A DNA stretch of 64,000 nucleotides, from NCBI GenBank assembly GCA_041687335.1, contig JAWLCE010000005.1, positions 1 to 64,000 on the forward strand. The letters are read 5' to 3'. Numbering within the stretch: position 1 is the stretch's first letter; the number at the start of each line of letters is the position of its first letter. The notes below the pieces were generated by a model, which had not been told where the DNA came from, did not search any database, and saw nothing but the letters and a program-made list of their open reading frames with translations. Made by a program: the position numbers and the translations under genes. Shown here in pieces: positions 1 to 8,485 of this stretch. This DNA comes from JAJFUE01 sp041687335. Its GTDB lineage: Bacteria; Sumerlaeota; Sumerlaeia; MVZB01.

Positions 1-18
1 TCTTCCGATCTCCGATCT
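1..18. other. Probable sequencing-adapter remnant at contig end
   Basis: The first 11 bases, TCTTCCGATCT, equal the 3' end of the common Illumina adapter, and the last seven of these (CCGATCT) repeat immediately afterwards. Biological occurrence is possible but unlikely in this position. The simplest reading is untrimmed adapter, which means that the left edge of the window is an assembly end, not an arbitrary cut. Confidence 0.8.
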
Positions 19-127
19 CTACCCCTACCCCTACCCCCCCGCCGCCCCCCACCCCGACCCCTGACCCCTGACCCACTCCCCCCACGCCATAACCATTCCG
101 CACTCCCCATTCCACATTCCGCATTCC
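19..127. repeat. C-rich low-complexity and CATTCC-type intergenic sequence
   Basis: Short imperfect runs of CCCTACCCC and CCCCTGACC are followed by several CATTCCGCA/CATTCCACA units. No coding signal is visible. It looks like low-complexity spacer downstream of the minus-strand dehydrogenase gene and may have stopped the assembly here. Confidence 0.55.
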
Positions 128-183
128 AAAAAAGGGTGCCCCGCGGCCGAGATTTCTCTCGGTTCCGCGTGGCACCCTTTTTT
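128..183. terminator. Bidirectional intrinsic terminator
   Basis: An outer stem of about 19 bp with one mismatch (A-tract, GGGTGCC, CGCGG on the left and its complement on the right) encloses a second hairpin CCGAGA-TTTC-TCTCGG. It is bordered by an A-run on the left and a T-run on the right, so it can act in both directions. It sits just downstream of the minus-strand gene ending at 201. Confidence 0.85.
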
Positions 184-200
184 CTTTCCCCCCAACCGCG

Positions 201-1511
201 CTAGAGCTTGACGACGCGGGCGCGGGGGTTGGTGATTTTTTTCAGAGCGTTGCGGGTGTCGACGACGAGGCGGGCCTCGCGGGCGACCAGGGCGATATCG
301 AACTCGGGGTGGTTGGTGACGATGACGACACAGTCGGCGCGGCGCAGGCGGGCGGCGGTCAGTTCCTGGGACTTCAGCTCGAGCAGATCCTCAATCAGCA
401 CCGGCACGTGGGGGTCGTGGTAGGTGACCTCGGCGCCGCGCTCGCCGAGGAGCTGGATGATGTCGAGGGCGGGGCTCTCGCGGACGTCGCCGACGCCGCT
501 CTTGTAGGCCACGCCGAGGATCAGCACGCGCGAGCCGCGCACCGGTTTGGTGTTGTCGTTGAGCGCATCGGCGATCTTCTGGACGACGTAGCGCGGCATC
601 GAGCCGTTGATCTCGGCGGCCATCTCGATGAAGCGGGCCTGGTAGTTGAGGGTCTTGAGCTTCCAGGAGAGGTAGTGGGGGTCGATCGGGATGCAGTGGC
701 CGCCCAGGCCGGGGCCGGGGTAAAAAGGCATGAAGCCGAAGGGCTTGGTGGCGGCGGCCTCGATCACTTCCCAGACGTCGAGGCCGAGCTTGTCGCACAT
801 GAGGGCCATCTCGTTGACCATGCCGATATTGACGCTGCGGAAGGTGTTCTCGAGCAGCTTGACCATCTCGGCGCAGCGGGTGGAGCTGACGGTGACGAGA
901 TTCTCAAAGCAGGCGCCGTAGATGGCGGAGGCGCGCCGGGTGCACTCGGGGGTGATGCCGCCGATGATCTTGGGGGTGTTGCGGGTCTTCCAGGTCGGGT
1001 TGCCGGGGTCGACGCGCTCGGGCGAGAAGGCGAGGAAGAAGTCGTTGCCGACCTTGAGGCCGGTCGATTCCAGGACGGGCAGGACGGCCTCGTCGGTGGT
1101 GCCGGGGTAGGTGGTGGATTCCAGGATGATCGTCTGGCCGCGGCGCAGGTGCTTATGGATTTCGTCGACGGCGGCGAGAATGTAGGAGATGTCGGGGTCC
1201 TTGGTCTTGCGCAGGGGGGTGGGCACGCAGATCGAGATGCCGTCGCACTCGGAGAGGTGGCTGAAGTCGGCGCTGGCGCTGACGAGGCCCTTGCGGACCA
1301 GCGGGGCCAGCTCCTTCTGGGCGATGTCCTCGATGTAGCTCTCGCCGCGGTTGATCTGCTCGACCTTGTCGATGTCGACATCGAAGCCGATGACCTTGAA
1401 GCCGCCGCTGCGGGCCAGCTCGACGACCAGCGGCAGCCCGACGTAGCCGAGGCCGATGACCCCGACGGTAAGGGTCTGTGCGTGGCGATGTTTAAGCATT
1501 CTGGCGCTCAT
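201..1511 (-). CDS. Nucleotide-sugar dehydrogenase (UDP-HexNAc/hexose 6-dehydrogenase, WbpA/WecC type)
   Basis: 436 aa, the full length of the family. It would oxidise C6 of a UDP-sugar to the uronic acid with two NAD+, in the cytoplasm, for surface polysaccharide synthesis. The N-terminal Rossmann motif (VIGLGYVGLPL, about residues 18-28), the central helical domain with catalytic Cys in GGHCIPIDPHY (about residue 270) and the C-terminal UDP-binding domain (ILGVAYKSGVGDVRESPA) are all intact. The ESTTYPGTT segment is typical of the UDP-GlcNAc/ManNAc dehydrogenases rather than the classical UDP-glucose enzyme, but the exact substrate cannot be read from the sequence. The gene is monocistronic, faces the contig end and is followed by a strong terminator. 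Confidence 0.93.
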   Translation of the reverse strand: MSARMLKHRHAQTLTVGVIGLGYVGLPLVVELARSGGFKVIGFDVDIDKVEQINRGESYIEDIAQKELAPLVRKGLVSASADFSHLSECDGISICVPTPLRKTKDPDISYILAAVDEIHKHLRRGQTIILESTTYPGTTDEAVLPVLESTGLKVGNDFFLAFSPERVDPGNPTWKTRNTPKIIGGITPECTRRASAIYGACFENLVTVSSTRCAEMVKLLENTFRSVNIGMVNEMALMCDKLGLDVWEVIEAAATKPFGFMPFYPGPGLGGHCIPIDPHYLSWKLKTLNYQARFIEMAAEINGSMPRYVVQKIADALNDNTKPVRGSRVLILGVAYKSGVGDVRESPALDIIQLLGERGAEVTYHDPHVPVLIEDLLELKSQELTAARLRRADCVVIVTNHPEFDIALVAREARLVVDTRNALKKITNPRARVVKL

Positions 1512-1705
1512 GGGTGGACTCCGTGTGGGCGGCGGGTATTGTGTGATCTAAGAACAAGTTTACGATTGCGGGCCGCCGGGCGGCCATGAATTTTCAAGCT
1601 TGGCCGCAGGGGATAAATAGATTGCAAACGGCGGGGCGGGCCATACAATGTGCAGCGTTGAGAACAAAGGGACGATTTTTGTGCCAATGGCAGGATGTTT
1701 GGATC

Positions 1706-2467
1706 ATGCGGCTGCCTCTGAATACCTCGGTTGAGTTGTTCGAGAACATCGATGAGCTGGGCGGGAAATTCGCCCGGGCGCTGGTGGAAAAAATCAATGA
1801 AGTGACGGCGCGGCAGGCGTTCTTCACGCTGGCGATCTCGGGGGGGCGCACGCCGGAGCCGCTGCTGCGGCGGCTGGCGGAGCCGGACTATCGCGCGGCG
1901 GCGCCCTGGGAGCTGGTCAAGGTCTTCTTTACCGACGAGCGGGCGGTCGGGCCGCAGGACCCGCAGTCGAACTATGGCATGGCGTGGCATGCCTGGCTGC
2001 AGGGCGGGCCGGTGCCGCGCCACCGGATTTTTCGGATGGAGGGGGACGATCCGGACCTGCGCGAGGCGGCGGCGCGCTATGGGGAGATCGTCTCGCGCCA
2101 GGTGCCGGCGGGGCTGTCGGGGTTCCCGGCCTTCGACATGATCCTGCTGGGGCTGGGCGAGGACGGGCATGTGGCGTCGCTGTTCCCGGGCACCGAGGGG
2201 CTCGACGAGACGCTGCGGGTGGCGGTGGCCAATGAGGTGCCCCAGCTGGGGACGCGCCGGCTGACGCTGACGCTGCCGGTGCTCAACGCGGCGCGGGAGA
2301 TCTGGATGGTGGTCTGCGGGCGGCAGAAGGCCGAGCGGGTGGCGCAGATCCTGACGGCGACGCCGTATGACGAGCCGCTGCCGGCGATGCTGGTGCGCCC
2401 GACCGAGGGGCGAATCGTCTGGTGGCTGGACCATCAGGCCGCCTCGCTGCTGCCGATCCGGTCGTAA
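1706..2467 (+). CDS. pgl: 6-phosphogluconolactonase
   Basis: 253 aa from the ATG at 1706. The upstream in-frame extension to 1586 lacks family similarity and would lengthen the protein by 40 residues. The enzyme hydrolyses 6-phosphoglucono-1,5-lactone to 6-phosphogluconate in the oxidative pentose phosphate pathway. Motifs seen: FTLAISGGRTP near the start, FFTDERAVGPQDPQSNYGM in the middle and DMILLGLGEDGHVASLFPG, the signatures of the DevB/SOL family. The next gene begins 25 bp downstream in the same direction, so the two are probably co-transcribed. No glucose-6-phosphate dehydrogenase lies nearby in the window. Confidence 0.9.
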   Translation: MRLPLNTSVELFENIDELGGKFARALVEKINEVTARQAFFTLAISGGRTPEPLLRRLAEPDYRAAAPWELVKVFFTDERAVGPQDPQSNYGMAWHAWLQGGPVPRHRIFRMEGDDPDLREAAARYGEIVSRQVPAGLSGFPAFDMILLGLGEDGHVASLFPGTEGLDETLRVAVANEVPQLGTRRLTLTLPVLNAAREIWMVVCGRQKAERVAQILTATPYDEPLPAMLVRPTEGRIVWWLDHQAASLLPIRS

Positions 2468-2492
2468 GCGGAATGAACTTGAGGCAGGGAAG

Positions 2493-4037
2493 ATGAAGGT
2501 CGTGACGGCGGCTCAGATGCGGCGCATCGACGAGGTGACGATCCGTGAGCGCGGGGTTGCGGGGTCGGTGCTGATGGACCGCGCCGGCCGGGAAGTCGCG
2601 CGTGAGGCGATCGAGCGATTTGGGCCTGACGCGGTGGCCGTCGTGGCCGGCAAGGGCAACAACGCCGGCGATGGGTTCGTGATCGCGCGCGAGCTGGCGG
2701 CGGCGGGCGTGCACGTGGGGCTGTTCCTGCTGCGGCCGGCGGCGGAGCTGCGCGGGGACGCGCGCGGGGCATTCGACGCGATGCCGGCGGAGCTGAGGGC
2801 GGCCGAGCCGGTGACGCCCGGCGAGCTGGAGCGCCGGCTGCCGGAATATGATTTGATCATCGATGCGATGCTGGGGACCGGCACGCGCGGGCCGCTGGCG
2901 GGGGAGTGGGCGGCCGCGGTGGCGGCGATCAACGGCAGCGGACTGCCGGTCGTGGCGGTGGATATTCCCTCGGGGCTGCCCGGCGAGCCGCCGGCCCCCG
3001 GCGAGGCGTGGGGCCCGGCGGTGCAGGCGACGCTGACGGTGACGATCGGGCGGCCCAAGCTGGCGATGGTCGTGGAGCCGGGCGTGGCGCTGACGGGGCG
3101 GGTGGTGGTGGTTTCGATCGGGTTTCCGCCCGACCTGCTCAATAGCGAGGAGATCACCACCGAGCTGACCACGCTGGAGGCGGCGCGGGGGCTGCTGCCG
3201 GCGCGGCCGGCCAGCGGCCACAAGGGCACCTTCGGCCGGGTGCTGGTGCTGGGCGGCAGCGAGGGGATGAGCGGGGCGGCGGTGATGGCGGCGCGGGCGG
3301 CGACGCGCTCGGGAGCGGGACTGGTTTATGTGGCCTATCCGGCGCCGCTGGGGCCGGTGATCGAGGGGGCGCTGCTGGAGCCGGTCAAGCGGCCGCTGGG
3401 CGGCGAGCGGCCATGGTTCGGGCCCGAGCACGTCGAGGCGGCGCTGGCGGAGGCGGCGCAGGTCGATGCGGTGGCGCTGGGGCCGGGGCTGGGCCGGCGC
3501 GAGGGAACGGCGGAGTTTCTGGCGGCGATGCTGCGGGGCGTGCGGCAGCCGCTGGTGATCGACGCGGATGGGCTCAACCTGCTGGCGGAGCGGCCGGACC
3601 TGCTGGCCGAGCGGCCGGGGCCGACGATCCTGACGCCGCATCCGGGGGAGGCGGCGACGCTGCTGGGCAGGACGATCGGCGAGGTGCAGGCCGACCGGCT
3701 GGGGGCGTTTGTTGATTTTTGCGCCAGGTGGAATGTGGTGGCGGTGCTCAAGGGGGCGCAGACGATCATCACCGACGCGGCGGGGCGGCGCTGGATCAAT
3801 CCCTCGGGCAACACGGGGCTGGCCAAGGGGGGCAGCGGCGATGTGCTGACGGGGCTGGTGGCGGGGCTGGCGGCGCAGGGGATGAGCGCGACGGAGGCGG
3901 CCCGGCTGGGGGTCTTCCTGCACGGGTTCACGGCGGACCTGCTGGCCGAACGCATGAGCGTGCGCGCACTGATCGCGGGCGACCTGCTGGGGGCGCTGGG
4001 CGAGGCCTGGCTGCGGCTGGAGCGCGGCGGGGGCTGA
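2493..4037 (+). CDS. nnrDE: Bifunctional NAD(P)H-hydrate repair enzyme (epimerase + ADP/ATP-dependent dehydratase)
   Basis: 514 aa from the ATG at 2493, preceded by AGGCAGGGA. The N-terminal YjeF_N half (about 1-215) shows the epimerase motif GKGNNAGDGFVIAREL and AVDIPSGLPG. The C-terminal ribokinase-like half (about 230-514) shows GTFGRVLVLGGSEGMSGA, DADGLNLL, LTPHPGEAATLLG and NTGLAKGGSGDVLTG. The two activities restore damaged NADHX/NADPHX. The fusion is the usual bacterial arrangement and the length fits. The last codons lie in a 105-bp direct repeat that recurs at 5781-5884. Confidence 0.94.
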   Translation: MKVVTAAQMRRIDEVTIRERGVAGSVLMDRAGREVAREAIERFGPDAVAVVAGKGNNAGDGFVIARELAAAGVHVGLFLLRPAAELRGDARGAFDAMPAELRAAEPVTPGELERRLPEYDLIIDAMLGTGTRGPLAGEWAAAVAAINGSGLPVVAVDIPSGLPGEPPAPGEAWGPAVQATLTVTIGRPKLAMVVEPGVALTGRVVVVSIGFPPDLLNSEEITTELTTLEAARGLLPARPASGHKGTFGRVLVLGGSEGMSGAAVMAARAATRSGAGLVYVAYPAPLGPVIEGALLEPVKRPLGGERPWFGPEHVEAALAEAAQVDAVALGPGLGRREGTAEFLAAMLRGVRQPLVIDADGLNLLAERPDLLAERPGPTILTPHPGEAATLLGRTIGEVQADRLGAFVDFCARWNVVAVLKGAQTIITDAAGRRWINPSGNTGLAKGGSGDVLTGLVAGLAAQGMSATEAARLGVFLHGFTADLLAERMSVRALIAGDLLGALGEAWLRLERGGG

Positions 4038-4128
4038 GGCGGGGACGAAGTTTTTAACAGCAACATCAGGAGCGAACATCATGGTGAACCAACTGCAGCC
4101 GGGCAGCGTCCTGCGCGGGCTGTTGATC
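4024..4128 (+). repeat. Direct repeat, left copy, flanking an inserted gene
   Basis: This stretch covers the last codons and stop of nnrDE, the spacer, and an ATG with 16 codons that match the start of the beta-helix gene at 5837. Positions 5781-5884 repeat it at about 90% identity by eye. The two copies bracket the gene at 4245-5687. Confidence 0.85.
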
Positions 4129-4191
4129 AGCACTGCTGTCCGCAGCCTAGAAAAATCAGCAACCATTTCGCCCGCCATACGTCTATTTTGA
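4081..4191 (+). pseudogene. Duplicated 5' fragment of the beta-helix gene
   Basis: The ATG at 4081 begins MVNQLQPGSVLRGLLI, the same as the first 16 residues of the intact gene at 5837 except for one change (S for R). It then diverges and stops at 4189-4191 after 36 codons. It keeps only the start of a signal peptide and is best read as a remnant left by the duplication, not as a functional gene. Confidence 0.7.
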
Positions 4192-4244
4192 CAGGCGGCA
4201 CGATATAGATGCCGAACAGTAAAGCTTTATGAGGTGGCCGTATC

Positions 4245-5687
4245 TTGGGCGAGAGCAAAGTTCGAGGACGCTGGCTGAAGATCACTCTGCTGGGGCTCAT
4301 TCTGATACCGCTGGCGTCGTTCGTTATACTTTGGGCTGTTTTTCAGCTCAATGCCATCCCTGAGTCAAAGCTGCAGCCGCCCGCAGAGCTGTTGGCGAAG
4401 ATCCAAGGCGGAACGGCAGCAGCGGCGCCTGTATCCGAAGCGTCCGCCCCCGGCGCGCCAGCGCCAATTTTCACTGAACAGCTCGACCCCGTCCGTGCTG
4501 CCGAGCTCCAAGCTCGCATCTTGGCCAAGGCCGCGAGCGATGACTTTAAGAACTCGCTCAAAGATATTTATCCCTGGCGCACGGGCGAGCCCCTCTCGGA
4601 GGTGAATCTGGCCTGGCTGGCCACCCACCGCGACCTGATCGAGGACCTGATCGCGATCGCCCGCGCTGGCGGCTTTGCAACGGGCCCCACCCGCGAGGAG
4701 GTGATGGCGAAGCTGCTGGAGCGGCCAGCCCCCAGTTGGCGCGAAACCGTGCTTCGACCGGTGGATTCGAGTCTCCTGCAGCACCAATGGTTTGTCAAAA
4801 TACTGGTCGCCGAGAGCCAGCGCCGGCGCAAGGCGGGCGACGCGACCGGCGCGGCCGAGGCGCTGCTGGCCACCCTGCCCCTGGCCCGCTCGGTCAGCGA
4901 GCCTTTCTTGATCAACCAGTTGATCGGGCTCGCGCTCAACTCGATTGCGACCGGGGGGGCGGTAAAATGGCTGGAGTCGGACCCGCCCTCACCGGCGATC
5001 GCGCTTCAACTGCGCCAGGCCTTTGCCGGCGCAGCAAACCAAAACGATTCACTTCGCCGGGTTATGGAAATCGAATACCTAAACAATCGGATGGGAATGA
5101 TTGAGGCGCTGAACGGCCCCATGCTTGAACTGCTCAAGCTGAACATGGGTCAGGCCTGCAACTCCAGGCGATTGCAGATCCCAATCGTTGAGGACGATGA
5201 ATCAGGCTGGCGAACCTATCTGCGTTTGCTGGGTCAGGCGCCGCTTGGCACCCTCGGCGCCAGCGCATCGGCAACCATGAAAACCATCGGCATGAAATCG
5301 CGCGCCGACGGCATGGTGGAGGACCTGGATCGCTACTGGGACGAGAGCTTCGATTTAACCACAGAACCAAGCCCTGTCATCGCCACGAGTGATTACCCGC
5401 GCGACAACCCGATGGCGCCCAACCTCGCCGAGGCCGTCACGCGCACGCGCACGACGCAAGCCCGCATGCAGCTGCTGCTCGCCGGACTTGATGGTATCAC
5501 CGGGCGCGGCACACCGCTCGATGACCCCTTTTCCGAAATGCCCCTGCGCGTGATCGAACAGCCCGGAGCGACGCTATTCTATAGCCTCGGGCCCGATGGC
5601 GTGGATCAGCGCGCCGCTATCAGCTATGATCCCACCAACGGCACGTTGAGCCCCGGAGACATCTTCATCCGGGTGCGCCACCCGTGA
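4245..5687 (+). CDS. Membrane-anchored protein of unknown function (paralogue of 18159-19622)
   Basis: 480 aa. The start is a TTG at 4245 with a good Shine-Dalgarno, GAGGTGG at 4231-4237. One N-terminal membrane segment (about residues 10-33) is followed by LNAIPESKLQPPAELLA, shared almost word for word with the paralogue. The rest should lie outside the cytoplasm and is helix-rich. The C-terminal tail (YSLGPDGVDQRAA, then YDPTNGTLSPGDIF) resembles tails of pseudopilin-like proteins in planctomycete-type genomes. The body has lower GC and more C-ending codons than neighbouring nnrDE, and near-identical direct repeats flank the gene, so it looks inserted. No catalytic motif is recognised, so its function is unknown. 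Confidence 0.8.
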   Translation: MGESKVRGRWLKITLLGLILIPLASFVILWAVFQLNAIPESKLQPPAELLAKIQGGTAAAAPVSEASAPGAPAPIFTEQLDPVRAAELQARILAKAASDDFKNSLKDIYPWRTGEPLSEVNLAWLATHRDLIEDLIAIARAGGFATGPTREEVMAKLLERPAPSWRETVLRPVDSSLLQHQWFVKILVAESQRRRKAGDATGAAEALLATLPLARSVSEPFLINQLIGLALNSIATGGAVKWLESDPPSPAIALQLRQAFAGAANQNDSLRRVMEIEYLNNRMGMIEALNGPMLELLKLNMGQACNSRRLQIPIVEDDESGWRTYLRLLGQAPLGTLGASASATMKTIGMKSRADGMVEDLDRYWDESFDLTTEPSPVIATSDYPRDNPMAPNLAEAVTRTRTTQARMQLLLAGLDGITGRGTPLDDPFSEMPLRVIEQPGATLFYSLGPDGVDQRAAISYDPTNGTLSPGDIFIRVRHP

Positions 5688-5780
5688 TCTTCAACTGATC
5701 GCGATTGGCAAGTGGGCTGGGAGGGCACAGATGATGACTAGCTGGGACTCCTCGTGCCAGAGTAAGCAGATGGCGAAGCA

Positions 5781-5884
5781 GCGGCGCGGGCTGAGGCGGA
5801 AGTGAAGTTTCCACAACAACATCAGGAGCGAACATCATGGTGAACCAACTGCAACCGGGCCGCGTCCTGCGCGGGCTGTTGATC
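5781..5884 (+). repeat. Direct repeat, right copy
   Basis: This is the counterpart of 4024-4128 and includes a duplicate of the nnrDE 3' end, the ribosome-binding region (ATCAGGAGCGAACATC) and the first 16 codons of the beta-helix gene. Because this copy carries pieces of both neighbours, the ancestral order was probably nnrDE directly followed by the beta-helix gene. Confidence 0.85.
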
Positions 5885-7156
5885 CTGCTGGCGGCGGCGT
5901 GGCTGGGGGTGACGGGGGAGGCGCGGGCGGAGCAGGTGCGATTCATTGCACCCGAGGCGATCAACGAGGGGCACGGGCGCGACCCGCAGAATGCAACCTA
6001 CTTTCGCGATGCGGAGTTCTGGGGTGGGCTCAACGAGCTGCTGGCCGAGGGGCCGGTCAGGGTGATCTTCCTCAACGGGCGCTACGTGGTGAGCGTGGAC
6101 CGGGAGAAGAAGATGCCGACGCTGCAGCTCGACGGGCTGGGCCACGAGCAGCACCAACTGGTGCTGGAGGGCGAGACGGCGGGCGAGGTGATCTTCACGC
6201 GCGACCCGGCAGACCCGGATTATACGCCGACCAACAACAAGGGGCCGGGGCTGCTGATCATGCGCGAGGCGCGCAACGTGGTGGTGCGCAACCTGACCTT
6301 CACGGCGCCGCGCAAGCCGATCGGCTACGCGACCAACTTCAGGGGGGTGAACATCCTGATCGAGGACTGCCACTGGCACGACCTGCAGGGGGTCTTTTTT
6401 GGCGCCAGCGGGACGGCGTTTGCGTCCTCGAGCATGATCACCTTCAGGAACTGCCGGTTCGAGCGGGTCGGCAGCAGTGCGCAGGCGCACATGATCTACA
6501 ACGCCTATGACCCGACGCACGTGCGCGTGATTGACTGTTATTTCGAGGACTGCGCCGGCGAGTATATTCGCTTCCGCGACAACACGGAGTATGGGGTGGT
6601 GGCGGGCTGCACGTTTATCTCGACGGGGAAATACACCAACCGGCACAAGCCGTTCGTGGCGGTGCCGCTGTTCAACGACGACAACCCGGACAAGGCGCCG
6701 GCGCAGCCGAACTACGAGTATTTTGGCACGCACTTTTTGATCTGCAACAACACGTTCAGCTATGCGGACGAGGCCGAGCCAGAGGGTCGGGTGGGGCTGC
6801 TGTTCCATCACAGCGGGTTCAATCCGCCGGGGCGCAGCCACCTGCTCGATCCGGCCGAGGCCGCGGTGCTGCGCGAGGGGACGCGCGAGCAGAAGCAGGC
6901 GCTGCTGCTGGCGAACATGGGGATCGATACGCGCACGGTGCACGTGTACGACAACTTCTACCGGAATGTGGCCTATCGCGGGGCGTATCGCAGCCGCGCG
7001 GCCAAGGGGGCGGCCCCGCGCGGCGGGGAGGGGATCTACGATATCTCGGAGACGTTCAACGATGAGCCGGTGGTGGGGAGCCTGGAGGCGGCGATGGAGT
7101 ATTTTGTGAAGATTGGGGGAGGGGATAGCGGGGTGAACCCGGCGGGGAGTCATTGA
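5837..7156 (+). CDS. Secreted right-handed beta-helix (pectate-lyase-like) protein
   Basis: 439 aa. A Sec signal peptide is visible (basic start, LRGLLILLAAAWLGV, cleavage near GEARA-EQ, about residue 31). The body has repeating short strands of the parallel beta-helix kind: NVVVRNLTF, GVNILIEDCHWHD, MITFRNCRFERV, HVRVIDCYFEDC and FLICNNTFSY. Such folds serve as polysaccharide lyases, hydrolases or epimerases acting outside the cytoplasm. No catalytic residue set can be assigned with confidence, so the substrate is unknown. An AGGAGCGAAC ribosome-binding site precedes the ATG. The closing stretch is Gly-rich. Confidence 0.8.
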   Translation: MVNQLQPGRVLRGLLILLAAAWLGVTGEARAEQVRFIAPEAINEGHGRDPQNATYFRDAEFWGGLNELLAEGPVRVIFLNGRYVVSVDREKKMPTLQLDGLGHEQHQLVLEGETAGEVIFTRDPADPDYTPTNNKGPGLLIMREARNVVVRNLTFTAPRKPIGYATNFRGVNILIEDCHWHDLQGVFFGASGTAFASSSMITFRNCRFERVGSSAQAHMIYNAYDPTHVRVIDCYFEDCAGEYIRFRDNTEYGVVAGCTFISTGKYTNRHKPFVAVPLFNDDNPDKAPAQPNYEYFGTHFLICNNTFSYADEAEPEGRVGLLFHHSGFNPPGRSHLLDPAEAAVLREGTREQKQALLLANMGIDTRTVHVYDNFYRNVAYRGAYRSRAAKGAAPRGGEGIYDISETFNDEPVVGSLEAAMEYFVKIGGGDSGVNPAGSH

Positions 7157-7560
7157 GCTGGGGAGGATCCCCGGAGGGTAGACCCGAGGTAGTGGCGCTG
7201 GCAAGATTCCAGACGATTGAACCGCAGAGCCGCAAAGAACGCAGAGGATGCGCAAAGGGATTCCTGAAATCCGCCCCGACTGGGGGCGGCAGAATCTTCG
7301 CAAGATAACAAAATTTTGGTTGGAAGTAGTAAGGATCGCCTCAGTTGACCTGAAGGGGCGACACGGTCCACCCCTGCGGTTGCCACTGTGTCGCCCATTC
7401 AGGGCTTGGATGAAAATGAACCAGTAACCCAGGGTTTCGCTTCGCTCCACCCTGGGCTTCTTGACTGCCGCTGCCCCTTCAGGGCAGCAGAAGCAATCGC
7501 GAGTTTACCAGCGCCACGAGCTCGCTAAACACATACGAAGACCCGAGCTACCACATCGGT
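7157..7560. repeat. Repeat-filled intergenic region (hairpin family A and GCAAAG family copies)
   Basis: No gene is visible. Positions 7221-7260 hold a GCAGAGCCGCAAAGAACGCAG-type element, related to copies near 27.8, 43.8, 49.2 and 61.1 kb. Positions 7355-7500 hold a compound hairpin repeat: GCGACAC...TGTGTCGCC, then AACCCAGGGT-(TTCGCTTCGCTCC)-ACCCTGGGCTT, then CTGCCCCTTCAGGGCAG. The compound repeat recurs at 19.8 kb and 32.3 kb. Confidence 0.8.
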
Positions 7561-8472
7561 TCAGCCGCGCCACTCGGTGTCGTCGACGGTGGTCTTGAAG
7601 TCGGCCTCGACGCGATTGGGCAGATCCTCGGCGGCGACGGCGGCCAGATCCTGGCGGCTGGGCTTACCGACGTAGACCAGGCTCTCCATCGGGCACTTGT
7701 CGATGGCGGGCTGCATGTTGACGGCCGCGGGATCGTAGCGGTCGTAGTCGAGGACCGGCAGGTTGTCCTTCATGGTGAAGAGGTCGGTGGCCTTGGTGCA
7801 GGCCTTGCAGCCGATGCAGCCGATCGAGCAGACTTCCTTGACGACGGGGCCGAAGTCCTTGTTGGAGCAGCCGACGATCATGATGCGGTCGGCCTTGAAG
7901 GGAACCATCGAGATGATGTTGCGGGGGCAGGCCTTGGCGCAGGCCTTGCAGCCGATGCACTTGCGGTAGTCGATGCGGGCGAGGCCGTCAACGACCTCGA
8001 TGGCGTCGTAGTCGCAGGCGCGCATGCAGTCGCCCAGGCCGAGGCAGCCGTAGGTGCAGCCCTGGACGCCGGCCACCAAGTTGGCGGCGGCGCAGGTGGG
8101 CTCACCGCGATAGGCGGTGCGCTTGAGACGCTGCTGGAGCGTGGCAGAGCAGTGGATGACGGCGCGGTAGGGGAGGGTCTCGCCGACCTCGACGCCCATG
8201 ATGGAGGCGAGCGCGGCGGCGGTGCCGGCGCCGCCGGGGGGGCAGAGCGAGATGGGGGCCTCGCCGCGGGCGACGGCCTCGGCATAGTCCGAGCAGCCGA
8301 CATAGCCGCAGCCGCCGCAGTTGGCGCCGGGGAGGGCTGCGAGGATGGCATCGACTTTGGGGTCAACCTCGACGTGGAAGGTCCGGTTGGCCCAGCCCAG
8401 CACCCAGCCCATGCCGACGGCGATCGAGCCGAGGGTGGTGGCGGCCAGGGTGACGGTGATTGGTGTCAACAT
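7561..8472 (-). CDS. rnfB: Rnf electron transport complex subunit B
   Basis: 303 aa. A membrane helix anchors the protein (residues 3-25). Next come the RnfB [4Fe-4S] domain with CGGCGYVGCSDYAEAV, an NQ-type linker, and several ferredoxin cysteine clusters (CTYGCLGLGDCMRACDY, CIGCKACAKACP, CIGCKACTKA). RnfB takes electrons from reduced ferredoxin and feeds them through the membrane complex to RnfC/NAD+ with ion translocation. It is the last gene of the operon. The ATG at 8472 lies 13 bp downstream of rnfA, with GGAG at 8484-8487. Confidence 0.96.
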   Translation of the reverse strand: MLTPITVTLAATTLGSIAVGMGWVLGWANRTFHVEVDPKVDAILAALPGANCGGCGYVGCSDYAEAVARGEAPISLCPPGGAGTAAALASIMGVEVGETLPYRAVIHCSATLQQRLKRTAYRGEPTCAAANLVAGVQGCTYGCLGLGDCMRACDYDAIEVVDGLARIDYRKCIGCKACAKACPRNIISMVPFKADRIMIVGCSNKDFGPVVKEVCSIGCIGCKACTKATDLFTMKDNLPVLDYDRYDPAAVNMQPAIDKCPMESLVYVGKPSRQDLAAVAAEDLPNRVEADFKTTVDDTEWRG

Positions 8473-8485
8473 GCTCGCTAAACTC

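Noticed and set aside
19..80. CCCTACCCC runs at the left edge resemble telomere-type repeats
   Set aside because: Only a few irregular units, next to adapter sequence and a bacterial gene. They look like low-complexity spacer.
4245..5687. Inserted gene considered as a transposase or insertion-sequence cargo
   Set aside because: No DDE, HUH or recombinase motif; the protein has one membrane helix and a pseudopilin-like tail.
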